The notes beneath the pieces are model-generated. The model saw only the letters and a program-made list of their open reading frames with translations, was not told the origin of the DNA and did not search any database. Both the position numbers and the translations under genes were made by a program. DNA of 14,491 bases from QZKY01 sp964488675 (lineage in GTDB: Bacteria > Pseudomonadota > Gammaproteobacteria > Burkholderiales > Burkholderiaceae_D): the NCBI GenBank assembly GCA_964488675.1, contig CAZAWA010000057.1, positions 1 through 14,491 on the forward strand, given 5' to 3'. Below are positions 7,573 through 13,248 of the stretch, in pieces. Position 1 is the stretch's first letter. The number at the start of each line of letters is the position of its first letter.

Positions 7573-7587
7573 TAACGCGGTGCGTTA
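7573..7587. repeat. Inverted repeat TAACGC-N3-GCGTTA
   Basis: Perfect 6-base arms around GGT sit in the same gap between gene 3' ends. It could be a protein-binding site or a small hairpin. No T-run follows on either strand. Confidence 0.4.
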
Positions 7588-7674
7588 TTAGTGAGCGCGC
7601 GTTTAGCCGTTTCTTGCAGGACGACATCTCGTGCACAGTGCCCCGGATTCAAGCAGCCCGGCACCGAATCGACA

Positions 7675-8205
7675 TTAAAGCCCTTTTTTCTCAAACCAGA
7701 TAAAAAGCGGTATGCACCCTGCCCAGAACACCATGACGATGAGCCATGGCGATATGCCCAGCGCCTCAGGCAGGCCAATCTTGCCGAAGTCTGCCCATGC
7801 CAGAACGGTCGACTTGAAGAGCGGGTACAGTTCCGCGTAAATTGCTGCGCCAACGATCATGCCGGCGATGGCGAAGATGGCATGCCAGCGGCCTTCAGCC
7901 AGCGCGCCAACCGAGGTGCCGGGACAAAACCCCATGATTGCCCAGCCGCCGCCGAACAGCGCGCCGCCAATCAGGATTGCGCCCACATTCATCGGTTTGT
8001 GTCCTAACTTGATGATACCCATACCGGACAGCGCGAGGATGCCGACCATGCCGACGAGGATGGCAGACATCATGAACTTCATGATCGTCATGTCTTTCAG
8101 GAGCATGGCGCCGAGCTGTTTGTCAAAGCGCAGCACGCGTCCTTTTTGCAGCAGAAATCCGAAGCCGATGCCCGTGACTAGTCCAAGTATTTGCGCGGTG
8201 GTCAT
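7675..8205 (-). CDS. YeeE/YedE family membrane protein (sulfur-compound transport half-protein, C-terminal-type)
   Basis: The 176-residue polytopic inner-membrane protein belongs to the YeeE/YedE (Sulf_transp) family, whose characterised members take up thiosulfate. It has the family start ILGLVTGIGFGFLLQKGRV and the signature GGGWAIMGFCPGTSVGALAEG with Cys94, which in this family is thought to contact the sulfur substrate. About four to five hydrophobic helices are visible, ending at a basic FEKKGL tail. It overlaps the preceding gene by 4 bp (ATGA at 8202-8205), so the two are translated together. The pair probably makes the two halves that are fused in long YeeE proteins. The match to the PmpA/PmpB pairs of other proteobacteria is from family knowledge. 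No rhodanese or TusA gene is visible next door. Confidence 0.87.
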   Translation of the reverse strand: MTTAQILGLVTGIGFGFLLQKGRVLRFDKQLGAMLLKDMTIMKFMMSAILVGMVGILALSGMGIIKLGHKPMNVGAILIGGALFGGGWAIMGFCPGTSVGALAEGRWHAIFAIAGMIVGAAIYAELYPLFKSTVLAWADFGKIGLPEALGISPWLIVMVFWAGCIPLFIWFEKKGL

Positions 8206-8741
8206 GATTTCCTCCGATAGACAAGATTGGCGACCAGTATGCCGACACCGAAGAACAGCGCCAGCGCGACCAGAGCGCTGACCGAGAGTTGCATCATGCC
8301 GCTCAGGCCGTGGCCACTGGGGCAGCCATCTGCCATGCGTGCGCCAACCATGGCAACGATGCCGCCGAGGAAGGCGCCGACTGCGCGCTTGCCAACAGAG
8401 GGGCCGAAGCGCTCCGTCCAGGCAGGCGGCACGCTTTCCAGCTTGAAGCTCCTGTCAGACAGTGACGAAACCAGTGCACCGATGAAAATACCGATGATCA
8501 TCAGGAACTGCCAGTCCAGTGCGACCTTTTCCTTGATGAAGTAGGCGTTGGAGGCAACATGCGACGAGGCAAAAAGCTGTTCGATAAACCCGGCAGCCCG
8601 CACGAAAGTGGTCGATGCGCCGAGGAAGTTGGTCTTGCCCATCCAGATCGTGGTGGCATAGGCGGACAGGACTGCCAGCACCCCGACCAAACCGCCAGCA
8701 AGGTATGGACTCCAGCCACCATCATTTGATTTCAGCTTCAT
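8202..8741 (-). CDS. YeeE/YedE family membrane protein (sulfur-compound transport half-protein, first of pair)
   Basis: The 179-residue multi-pass membrane protein is the partner of the next gene. Its signature is GARMADGCPSGHGLSGMMQL with Cys140, the counterpart of the GFCPGTS motif in the second half-protein. The N-terminal helix at about residues 13-33 is followed by a periplasmic or cytoplasmic loop, then helices at about 79-95, 120-137 and 151-173, and a basic YRRKS end. ATG 8741 has a good ribosome site, AAGGAG, 6 bases upstream. An AT-rich promoter region shared with a divergent small gene lies immediately upstream. The likely role is uptake of thiosulfate or a related reduced sulfur compound; substrate assignment is inference. 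Confidence 0.87.
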   Translation of the reverse strand: MKLKSNDGGWSPYLAGGLVGVLAVLSAYATTIWMGKTNFLGASTTFVRAAGFIEQLFASSHVASNAYFIKEKVALDWQFLMIIGIFIGALVSSLSDRSFKLESVPPAWTERFGPSVGKRAVGAFLGGIVAMVGARMADGCPSGHGLSGMMQLSVSALVALALFFGVGILVANLVYRRKS

Positions 8742-8762
8742 GGGGTCTCCTTACATAAGAAA

Positions 8763-8792
8763 TTTACATTATATATTTTAATTAATTATAAT
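8763..8792 (+). promoter_or_regulatory. AT-rich divergent promoter region; strong plus-strand promoter
   Basis: On the plus strand TTTACA (8763-8768, five of six) is followed after 18 bp by a perfect TATAAT (8787-8792). On the minus strand a perfect TATAAT (8768-8773 read in reverse) points toward the YeeE/YedE pair, though without a good -35. The two -10 boxes form a perfect inverted repeat ATTATA-N13-TATAAT, and TTAATTAA lies between them. The stretch 8754-8805 is almost free of G and C, unlike its neighbours. Such overlap suggests shared or mutually exclusive control, possibly by a repressor like the ArsR-type BigR that controls related operons elsewhere; this is inference. Confidence 0.55.
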
Positions 8793-8805
8793 CCAGAATT
8801 ATAAA

Positions 8806-8821
8806 TGGGCAAGGGTGCCCA
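8806..8821 (+). promoter_or_regulatory. Short hairpin at the predicted 5' end of the small Cys-protein mRNA
   Basis: TGGGCA-AGGG-TGCCCA has perfect 6-bp arms and a 4-base loop. It begins about 7 bases after the transcript start predicted from the TATAAT at 8787. If translation begins at 8841 or 8844, it is a 5'-terminal leader hairpin of the kind that can stabilise mRNA. If it begins at 8805, it lies in the coding region. Confidence 0.4.
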
Positions 8822-8840
8822 AATAGATGGGTATTTCACG

Positions 8841-9149
8841 ATGATGTCAAATTGGGAAAAAGAAATCCCATGCCCCGACTTTCCATTGAAAATGGGTGCG
8901 GGTATTTGTCCTTACGCAAAATACGGCTTTAAACCCGGTTGCGATCAGATCATGTCGCGGCTTATGAAGGAAGCGCCTGCGAAACTTGCGGAATGCGTCA
9001 AAGGGCGCGGCTCGCGGTTGCGCCGTTTTCGTAGATCAATTCCAGAAAAGATCGGGGTCCGGTCAACCACATGGCTTTCTTCGATGCGCGGCTGGCAAAA
9101 CGGCCGACCAAGCCGCCCTCGCTGTTGCGCTCCAGCGCAATGTCAGTAA
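8841..9149 (+). CDS. Unrecognised small Cys-containing protein, possibly frameshifted or extended at its C terminus
   Basis: No family was recognised. From ATG 8841 the first ~54 residues look like real protein: NWEKEIPCPDFPLKMG, GICPYAKYGFKPGCDQIM, then a helical KEAPAKLAECVK. Cysteines are at residues 11, 23, 34 and 52. The CPxFP, CPY and GC spacing suggests metal binding or redox chemistry. After residue 54 the frame becomes Arg/Ser-rich (RGSRLRRFRRS) exactly where it starts to run antisense to the convergent gene at 8998-9342. The true end may therefore have been lost by a small indel; another frame stops at TAG 9032-9034. Starts at 8805 (almost leaderless) or 8844 are also possible, and ribosome sites are weak. 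It is divergent from the YeeE/YedE pair, so a role with sulfur compounds is a guess from position. Confidence 0.5.
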   Translation: MMSNWEKEIPCPDFPLKMGAGICPYAKYGFKPGCDQIMSRLMKEAPAKLAECVKGRGSRLRRFRRSIPEKIGVRSTTWLSSMRGWQNGRPSRPRCCAPAQCQ

Positions 9150-9342
9150 TGATCGTCACTGGTTCTTCGGACGCGGCAGTCTCTTTTGGCGCGGAAATGT
9201 TCGGCATACCGCGATCCAGCCAGTCCTGCGCTGCCCGATCTGTTGAAAAAAGGGGACGCATGGCATTGTCTGTCATGCAGTCGAAAACAAGGTACAACCT
9301 GGTCGCATCCTCAAACACGACCGCGCCAACGCTTCGTGCCAC
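8998..9342 (-). CDS. Conserved-looking 114-residue protein of unknown function
   Basis: I do not recognise the family. The start is GTG 9342, with a good GGAGG ribosome site 9 bases upstream, and a TTGACT/CAGAAT promoter lies about 60 bp further up. The sequence has normal soluble-protein composition, no signal peptide and no membrane helix. It starts with alternating hydrophobic strands (VGAVVFEDATRLYLVFDCM), then an acidic/amphipathic stretch (STDRAAQDWLDRGMP), a strand VTIITDIA, and a C-terminal strand-rich part (AMWLTGPRSFLELIYENG). There is a single Cys (residue 22). Its 3' end overlaps 152 bp of the convergent small Cys frame, which is most easily explained if that frame is altered. It is divergently arranged with the diguanylate cyclase. 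No function can be inferred. Confidence 0.7.
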   Translation of the reverse strand: MARSVGAVVFEDATRLYLVFDCMTDNAMRPLFSTDRAAQDWLDRGMPNISAPKETAASEEPVTIITDIALERNSEGGLVGRFASRASKKAMWLTGPRSFLELIYENGATASRAL

Positions 9343-9380
9343 CTTGGGCCTCCGTCAAAATGGGCAAACGACAATATTTT

Positions 9381-9411
9381 TCCAATTCTGATTGGAGAGT
9401 GGATTCTGATT
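9381..9411. repeat. Direct repeat ATTCTGATT (x2) with a small inverted repeat
   Basis: ATTCTGATT occurs at 9385-9393 and again at 9403-9411, 18 bp apart. The first copy lies inside a perfect inverted repeat TCCAAT-TCTG-ATTGGA (9381-9396). The second copy covers the predicted -10 of the minus-strand gene. The arrangement fits tandem binding sites for a regulator of that promoter; no factor can be named. Confidence 0.35.
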
Positions 9412-9432
9412 TATCAATGCAGCGTTAGTCAA
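9403..9432 (-). promoter_or_regulatory. Likely promoter of the 114-residue unknown gene
   Basis: Read on the minus strand, TTGACT (9427-9432) and CAGAAT (9403-9408) are separated by 18 bp. Together they match the sigma-70 consensus at nine of twelve positions and sit 61-90 bp before the GTG start. Confidence 0.45.
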
Positions 9433-9551
9433 GGGCGGGACAGGTAACGCGCAATAGCAGATCATGCTGACATGGCGGGTAATTTACACCGGGTTGAATT
9501 TGATAATTATCAGGATTGTCGTATGGCAACCCGTCTACAATTGAACACGAT

Positions 9552-9592
9552 GGGCGCAACTGCTCGGGTTTCAATCCCGTGCAGTGCCGCCC
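9552..9592 (+). promoter_or_regulatory. Long stem-loop just upstream of the diguanylate cyclase start
   Basis: The stem is seen directly. An outer GGGCG/CGCCC pairing (9552-9556 with 9588-9592) is followed by a 2x2 internal loop. An inner stem (9559-9568 with 9576-9585) pairs with one T-T mismatch around a 7-base loop, TTTCAAT. In all 14 base pairs form, ending 20 bases before the preferred ATG at 9613. It is not followed by a T-run, so it is not an intrinsic terminator. It does not match the c-di-GMP riboswitch consensus that I know. A role in controlling translation is inference. If translation begins upstream, the stem would be coding. Confidence 0.45.
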
Positions 9593-9612
9593 CAATATCG
9601 CGTGAGCAGACC

Positions 9613-11520
9613 ATGCAGTTATCGAAAAAGGCATCGATTACTCGCCAGCTTCGTTTCAGGCTACGATTGGCGGCTTTTGTCATTTTGCTCAATGTTCTCA
9701 TATGCGGGCTGGCTGCGTGGGTTCTGCACCAGAGCCGCCTGAATTATCAAAAGGAAGCTGAGAAGGAGACGCAGAATGTCTCGCGCGTTATGGCGCAAAG
9801 TCTGGCCGACACGATAAAGAAAATAGAAATGACCTTGCTTGCTGTTGACGAGGAGTTCATCCGGCAGAGAGCGACGGGCAGGTTGGATGATAGCGCCATG
9901 AATGCATTTCTGACCCGTCACCATGCACGATTCCCCGAAATGGGCAGCATATGGGTCATTAACGCAAGTGGCAACCCCACGCACGGCACCAGAAAAATAT
10001 TAGCCAACGGATTCAATGTTGCGGACAGAGATTACTTCAAGCATTTGCGCAGCCAAACAGATATTGGAACCTACACTTCCAAACCGTATGTCGGACGCAC
10101 GACAGGCGAATGGACGCTAGGCTTCGCGCGGCGAATCAGTATTCCGGACGGGAATTTCGGCGGCGTGGTCCTCGGCACCATCGAAGTGTCGCGTATTGAA
10201 GCGCAGTTCTCCGCCGTCAATCTTGGAAAAGGAGGCGTGATTGCCATAAGAGATTCGGATTTTGGCCTGGTGGCGCGCCATCCCAGGCCAGACAAACTCC
10301 AGAGTATGGCAAACCGGAAAGCGCCCCCGTTATTGTCAGATGAATTCATCCGCAATAAAGGCGAGCACGGCATGTTTTTTGAGAAGTCGCCCGTGGATGA
10401 CATTGTGCGTGTCGCCTCGGTGCGCAAGATTGGAAGCTATCCGCTCTATCTCGTCGTCGGACTGGCGGAAAATGATTATTTGGTGAAATGGTGGCGTGAA
10501 GCTTTGACCGTTTGCGGCGTACTTGGGGCATTTCTGCTGGTTACCGTACTGATGTCCGTGCAATTGGACACCAGCTTTGCCAGACGCAACCGGCTGATCG
10601 AAAAACTGGATAGAAAACAGAGGCGGTTCCATACCCTGGCCGCGATGTCGGCAGACTGGTTCTGGGAGCAGGACGAGAATTATCGATTTGTCCGCGCATC
10701 GAAAGAGCTTGCCGAACGCAGGTTTGCGCCCGACGACCTGGTTGGAAAGGCGCGGTGGGATTTCGACACGGACAAAACCGAGGATGAGTGGATCGCCCAT
10801 CGCGCGCTTCTGGAGGCGCGTCAGCCATTTTACAATTTCGAGTATTGCATTACTGACGATGCGGGCAAGCGGCGCTGCATTAGCGTCAGCGGCGAACCCG
10901 TGCTCGACGAGAGTGGCCGATTTGTCGGCTATCAGGGCGTTGGCAGGGACATTACCGAGAAGCGGCACCTCGATGAACGCATCAAGCAGATGGCGCAATA
11001 CGACACCCTGACAAAATTACCCAATCGGGCCCTGTTCAATGACCGCTTGTCCCATGCGATCAGCATGGCGAATCGGGATCATCGCCAATTTGCGCTGCTG
11101 TACTTCGACCTCGACCGGTTCAAGCCTGTTAATGATCGCTACGGTCACGATGCAGGCGATCAGCTTCTGCTAATGGTGGCGGCGAGGGTGGGCTACTTGC
11201 TGCGTGAATCCGACACCATTGCCAGAATTGGCGGGGATGAATTTGTGGTGTTGTTGCCGGTTATTGCCAGCCATAAAGATGCGGAAGAGGTGGCAAACCG
11301 GATCATTTCCGCGCTGACATCGCCCTACACGCTTGGCGGCATTGCGGAAAAGATCACTGTGGGCGTGAGTATTGGAATTGCGCTGTATCCGAAAGACGGT
11401 ACGGACAGGGACAGCTTGATCAAGTCGGCAGATGCCGCGATGTACAAGTCAAAGTGCGTGGGAAATTGCTATTTTTTTCATGAGGCGACTGCAAATGGCA
11501 TGGTTCGCGCTGATTCCTGA
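9613..11520 (+). CDS. Membrane-bound diguanylate cyclase with periplasmic sensor, PAS and GGDEF domains
   Basis: The enzyme makes the second messenger cyclic di-GMP from two GTP. The 635-residue protein has an N-terminal helix at about 20-38, a periplasmic dCache/PDC-like sensor at about 45-290 (with FNVADRDYFKHLRSQ and GEWTLGFARRI) and a second helix at about 299-317. A PAS domain at about 340-450 ends in GYQGVGRDITEKRHLDER. The GGDEF domain covers about 460-625. The active-site GGDEF is intact at 540-544, the metal-binding YFDLDRFKPVND is present, and an inhibitory I-site RESD lies at 531-534, exactly five residues before GGDEF. There is no EAL domain. ATG 9613 was chosen because it places the basic start right before the first helix; the frame is open to 9472, which would add 47 low-complexity residues. 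Its ribosome site is weak. The sensed ligand is unknown. Confidence 0.92.
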   Translation: MQLSKKASITRQLRFRLRLAAFVILLNVLICGLAAWVLHQSRLNYQKEAEKETQNVSRVMAQSLADTIKKIEMTLLAVDEEFIRQRATGRLDDSAMNAFLTRHHARFPEMGSIWVINASGNPTHGTRKILANGFNVADRDYFKHLRSQTDIGTYTSKPYVGRTTGEWTLGFARRISIPDGNFGGVVLGTIEVSRIEAQFSAVNLGKGGVIAIRDSDFGLVARHPRPDKLQSMANRKAPPLLSDEFIRNKGEHGMFFEKSPVDDIVRVASVRKIGSYPLYLVVGLAENDYLVKWWREALTVCGVLGAFLLVTVLMSVQLDTSFARRNRLIEKLDRKQRRFHTLAAMSADWFWEQDENYRFVRASKELAERRFAPDDLVGKARWDFDTDKTEDEWIAHRALLEARQPFYNFEYCITDDAGKRRCISVSGEPVLDESGRFVGYQGVGRDITEKRHLDERIKQMAQYDTLTKLPNRALFNDRLSHAISMANRDHRQFALLYFDLDRFKPVNDRYGHDAGDQLLLMVAARVGYLLRESDTIARIGGDEFVVLLPVIASHKDAEEVANRIISALTSPYTLGGIAEKITVGVSIGIALYPKDGTDRDSLIKSADAAMYKSKCVGNCYFFHEATANGMVRADS

Positions 11521-11523
11521 TGT

Positions 11524-11553
11524 AAAAAATGCGAGACCGAGGAGGTCTCGCAT
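11524..11553 (-). terminator. Intrinsic terminator of the small lipoprotein gene
   Basis: Perfect 10-base arms ATGCGAGACC/GGTCTCGCAT (11529-11538 and 11544-11553) surround a 5-base loop. On the minus strand the stem is followed by six T. It lies 57 bp past the lipoprotein stop. It also sits 3 bp after the diguanylate cyclase stop, but on the plus strand no T-run follows, so it should act mainly on the minus strand. Confidence 0.85.
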
Positions 11554-11610
11554 CCAGGATAACTTAATCATGTCGACAAGCATGTAACAACCGCTTGTCA
11601 ACGGAAAGGC

Positions 11611-11805
11611 TTATTTTGGAACATTAACCATGGCTTCCTTGACGCACTTGTCTCTTGAGTCGAAGGCGACCGTTTTGCATTTATCAACCGCTGCATCATA
11701 GGCTACTTTGGCAGGACCGGAGTAAGTAACTGGCGCGGCGGGTTTGTCACAGGCAGTAATACCAAACACAGCGACAAGCGCAACTAATACAAATGAATAT
11801 TTCAT
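11611..11805 (-). CDS. Small putative lipoprotein of unknown function
   Basis: The 64-residue product begins with a typical lipoprotein signal: a basic start (MKYS), a hydrophobic run (FVLVALVAVFG) and the lipobox ITAC with Cys19. Asp20 follows, which in enterobacteria would favour retention in the inner membrane. The mature part of about 46 residues has a Pro/Ala linker (DKPAAPVTYSG), then a helical segment with Cys43 and Cys54 (DKCKTVAF...DKCVKEAM) that could form a disulfide. The start ATG 11805 has AAGGG 7 bases upstream. It is a single-gene unit with its own strong terminator, convergent with the diguanylate cyclase. I recognise no family; the name rests on the signal alone. Confidence 0.75.
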   Translation of the reverse strand: MKYSFVLVALVAVFGITACDKPAAPVTYSGPAKVAYDAAVDKCKTVAFDSRDKCVKEAMVNVPK

Positions 11806-11974
11806 GTTGGACCCTTAATGGAATGAGGAAAGCACAGTAGTTTTAGATCTGCAAGGCAACCCCATGGCGCATTAATAACACGCCGCAATACTGCCAACGC
11901 GTCAGCCTACAGGCGCTTTCATCATCTGTCGGTACGGTATCGTACAAAGTTGGCGTTCCGGCCAACCCTGCTGT
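11806..11974. other. Gap between the lipoprotein gene and the Crp/Fnr gene; two small hairpins
   Basis: This 169-bp stretch must hold the lipoprotein promoter, but no hexamer pair is convincing. Two perfect hairpins lie close after the regulator gene: GTACG-GTAT-CGTAC (11932-11945) and GTTGGC-N6-GCCAAC (11949-11966). On the minus strand the second is followed only by CTTTG, so it is at best a weak terminator for the regulator gene. Confidence 0.45.
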
Positions 11975-12730
11975 TTAATGGCTTGACTTGCCGAGAACCT
12001 GATAGGGATCGCCGTGTGGAATATCCGTGAGCAGGCGATCAAATTCCAGTTTTACCACGGCATAGCATTCGCATACGGTCTTTTCCAGCGCAGGGCGATC
12101 CAGCACCTCAATCTGGCCACGGAAGTAGCGAATCAGTCCGGCCCGTTGCAGCTTCCCGGCCGCCAGAGTGACACCGCCCCGCCTTACCCCGAGCATATTT
12201 GCAATCAGCTCTTGCGTCATCGATAGCGTACTGGTAGGCAAACGGTCAAGGCTGGACAGCAGCCAGCGGCACAGTTGCTGTTCGATGGAATGGTAGCGGT
12301 TGCAAACGGCGGTTTGTGTCATTTGCGTAATCAGGGCTTGTGTGTAGCGCAAAAGCAGACGAAGCAACGGGCCGGCACGGTTGAATTCTGCCTTGAGCAG
12401 GTGCGCCTGCAGGCGATAGGCATGGCCGGCACTTTGCACTACGGCGCGATTGGGCGTGGTTTCGCCACCCATGAACAGCGATATGCCAAGAATGCCCTCG
12501 TAACCAATCAGCGCAATTTCAGCCGAGGCACCATTTTCAAGCACATAGAGCAGTGATAGAACGGAATTGGTTGGAAAGTAGACATAGTTCAGTTTCCCGC
12601 CTGATTCGTACAACACTTCGCCAAGGTGCATCGGAACCAAGTCAAGGTGAGGCGCGAGGCGATTAAATTCTGCAGGCGGCAAAGCGGCAAGAAGTTGATT
12701 TTGCTTCGGGCTATGAAATGTGATCATCAT
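11975..12730 (-). CDS. Crp/Fnr-family transcription regulator
   Basis: The 251-residue protein has a cyclic-nucleotide-binding-like beta-roll over about residues 12-120 (HLDLVPMHLGEVLYESG, VYFPTNSVLSLLYVLENG, EIALIGYEGILGISLFMG), then a long dimerisation helix. A C-terminal winged helix-turn-helix covers about 150-212, with SMTQELIANMLGVRRGGVTL as the core and LQRAGLIRYFRGQIEVLD as the wing. The beta-roll lacks the usual cAMP-pocket signature, and the N terminus has no Fnr cysteine cluster, so the effector is unknown. This subgroup (VYFPTNSVLSLL, ALIGYEG) is common in alpha- and betaproteobacteria and is generally unassigned. Two ATG codons overlap at the start (12730, 12727), with no clear ribosome site. 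It is transcribed alone and divergent from the 49-residue gene. Confidence 0.88.
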   Translation of the reverse strand: MMITFHSPKQNQLLAALPPAEFNRLAPHLDLVPMHLGEVLYESGGKLNYVYFPTNSVLSLLYVLENGASAEIALIGYEGILGISLFMGGETTPNRAVVQSAGHAYRLQAHLLKAEFNRAGPLLRLLLRYTQALITQMTQTAVCNRYHSIEQQLCRWLLSSLDRLPTSTLSMTQELIANMLGVRRGGVTLAAGKLQRAGLIRYFRGQIEVLDRPALEKTVCECYAVVKLEFDRLLTDIPHGDPYQVLGKSSH

Positions 12731-12957
12731 AAGGACGCTGATGGAAATTCAGTATGCGTGATGCCATGGCACACGGATGCAGAATGGAAGTTCTACGGCG
12801 CTGACAACGGTATCACGAATATGGTGAATCGCAGCAGGCCTGGCACGAAGAGAGGGAAATTTGATCCAGACAACTCGAGCAGGCACAAAAGAAACATCAG
12901 CAACGGAAATGGTGAATTGCAGTAAAATCCGACAGGCAATTTTTGAAGGTAACAAAT
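12731..12957. other. Divergent intergenic region between the Crp/Fnr gene and the 49-residue gene
   Basis: These 227 bp hold an imperfect direct repeat, ATGGTGAATCGCAGCA (12821-12836) and ATGGTGAATTGCAGTA (12909-12924), 14 of 16 identical and 88 bp apart. A TAAAAT box (12923-12928) overlaps the end of the second copy and may be the -10 of the small gene, though no -35 is evident. Nothing else was found. Confidence 0.4.
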
Positions 12958-13107
12958 ATGCAGAATTTTCAGTTTGTAATGATAGGTGAGGAATTTCGTG
13001 ATCCGATCGGCGGGGATCGCTGGATCAAAATTTCAAGCGATGAGGCGCAACTGGTTTCAAACCCGGATGTGATTGAGGTTTTTGATCGTCAAGACCTTAC
13101 CGATTGA
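12958..13107 (+). CDS. Small 49-residue protein of unknown function
   Basis: This short frame starts at ATG 12958 with GAAGGT about 7 bases upstream and ends at TGA 13105-13107. The product (start MQNFQFVMIGEEFRDP, middle GGDRWIKISSDEAQLV, end VIEVFDRQDLTD) is acidic, has no signal peptide or membrane segment, and looks like a small beta-rich domain. Normal composition, a fair ribosome site and a fit to the gap between neighbours support a real gene. I do not recognise the family and infer no function. It is divergent from the Crp/Fnr gene, so that regulator might control it; this is only positional. Confidence 0.6.
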   Translation: MQNFQFVMIGEEFRDPIGGDRWIKISSDEAQLVSNPDVIEVFDRQDLTD

Positions 13108-13248
13108 TCGATACATTGGCGCAAACCTCATCCCGATCGCATTTGCCGGGGCTTGCTTTTGCAGCCCGTGAGAGGCGATCCTCGCCAAAGTACTCACACT
13201 TCACATCGTCCCAGCCACTCCGGCAGGCGGAGGAATTACCATTTCATC
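13108..13248. other. Gap between convergent 49-residue and ClC genes, with small hairpins
   Basis: Perfect hairpins with no following T-run are seen: GGCGA-TCC-TCGCC around 13173-13186 and CTCCG-GCAGG-CGGAG (13218-13232). The latter lies 16 bp beyond the ClC stop and may help end or protect that transcript. No gene was found here. Confidence 0.35.

Larger units (their letters stand above)
7418..7674. other. Gene-free gap between convergent channel and YeeE/YedE genes
   Basis: No convincing gene lies in these 257 bp; small frames on either strand lack ribosome sites and recognisable motifs. Two short perfect inverted repeats are present and listed separately. No hairpin followed by a T-run was found for either converging transcript. 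Confidence 0.6.

Noticed and set aside
7454..7636. 60-codon minus-strand frame in the channel/YeeE gap
   Set aside because: No ribosome site, no recognised motif and unusual composition; likely chance.
8841..9002. TusA/YeeD-like sulfur carrier next to the YeeE/YedE pair
   Set aside because: A CPxFP string resembles the TusA CPxP motif, but the preceding strand, the following helix and the rest of the fold signature do not fit.
9552..9592. Resemblance of the inner loop to a tRNA T-arm
   Set aside because: The loop TTTCAAT breaks the TTCRA consensus, and no D-arm, anticodon arm or matching acceptor strand is found upstream.
9472..9612. c-di-GMP riboswitch ahead of the diguanylate cyclase
   Set aside because: The conserved GEMM elements that I know (CACGCACAGGGCAAACC-like segment and GNRA tetraloop partner) are absent; only a simple stem-loop is present.
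11524..11553. Terminator of the diguanylate cyclase gene
   Set aside because: On the plus strand the T-run is missing after the stem; the features fit the minus-strand lipoprotein transcript.
12626..12925. 99-codon plus-strand frame across the start of the Crp/Fnr gene
   Set aside because: It overlaps the regulator's N terminus antisense, lacks a ribosome site and has no recognisable motif.
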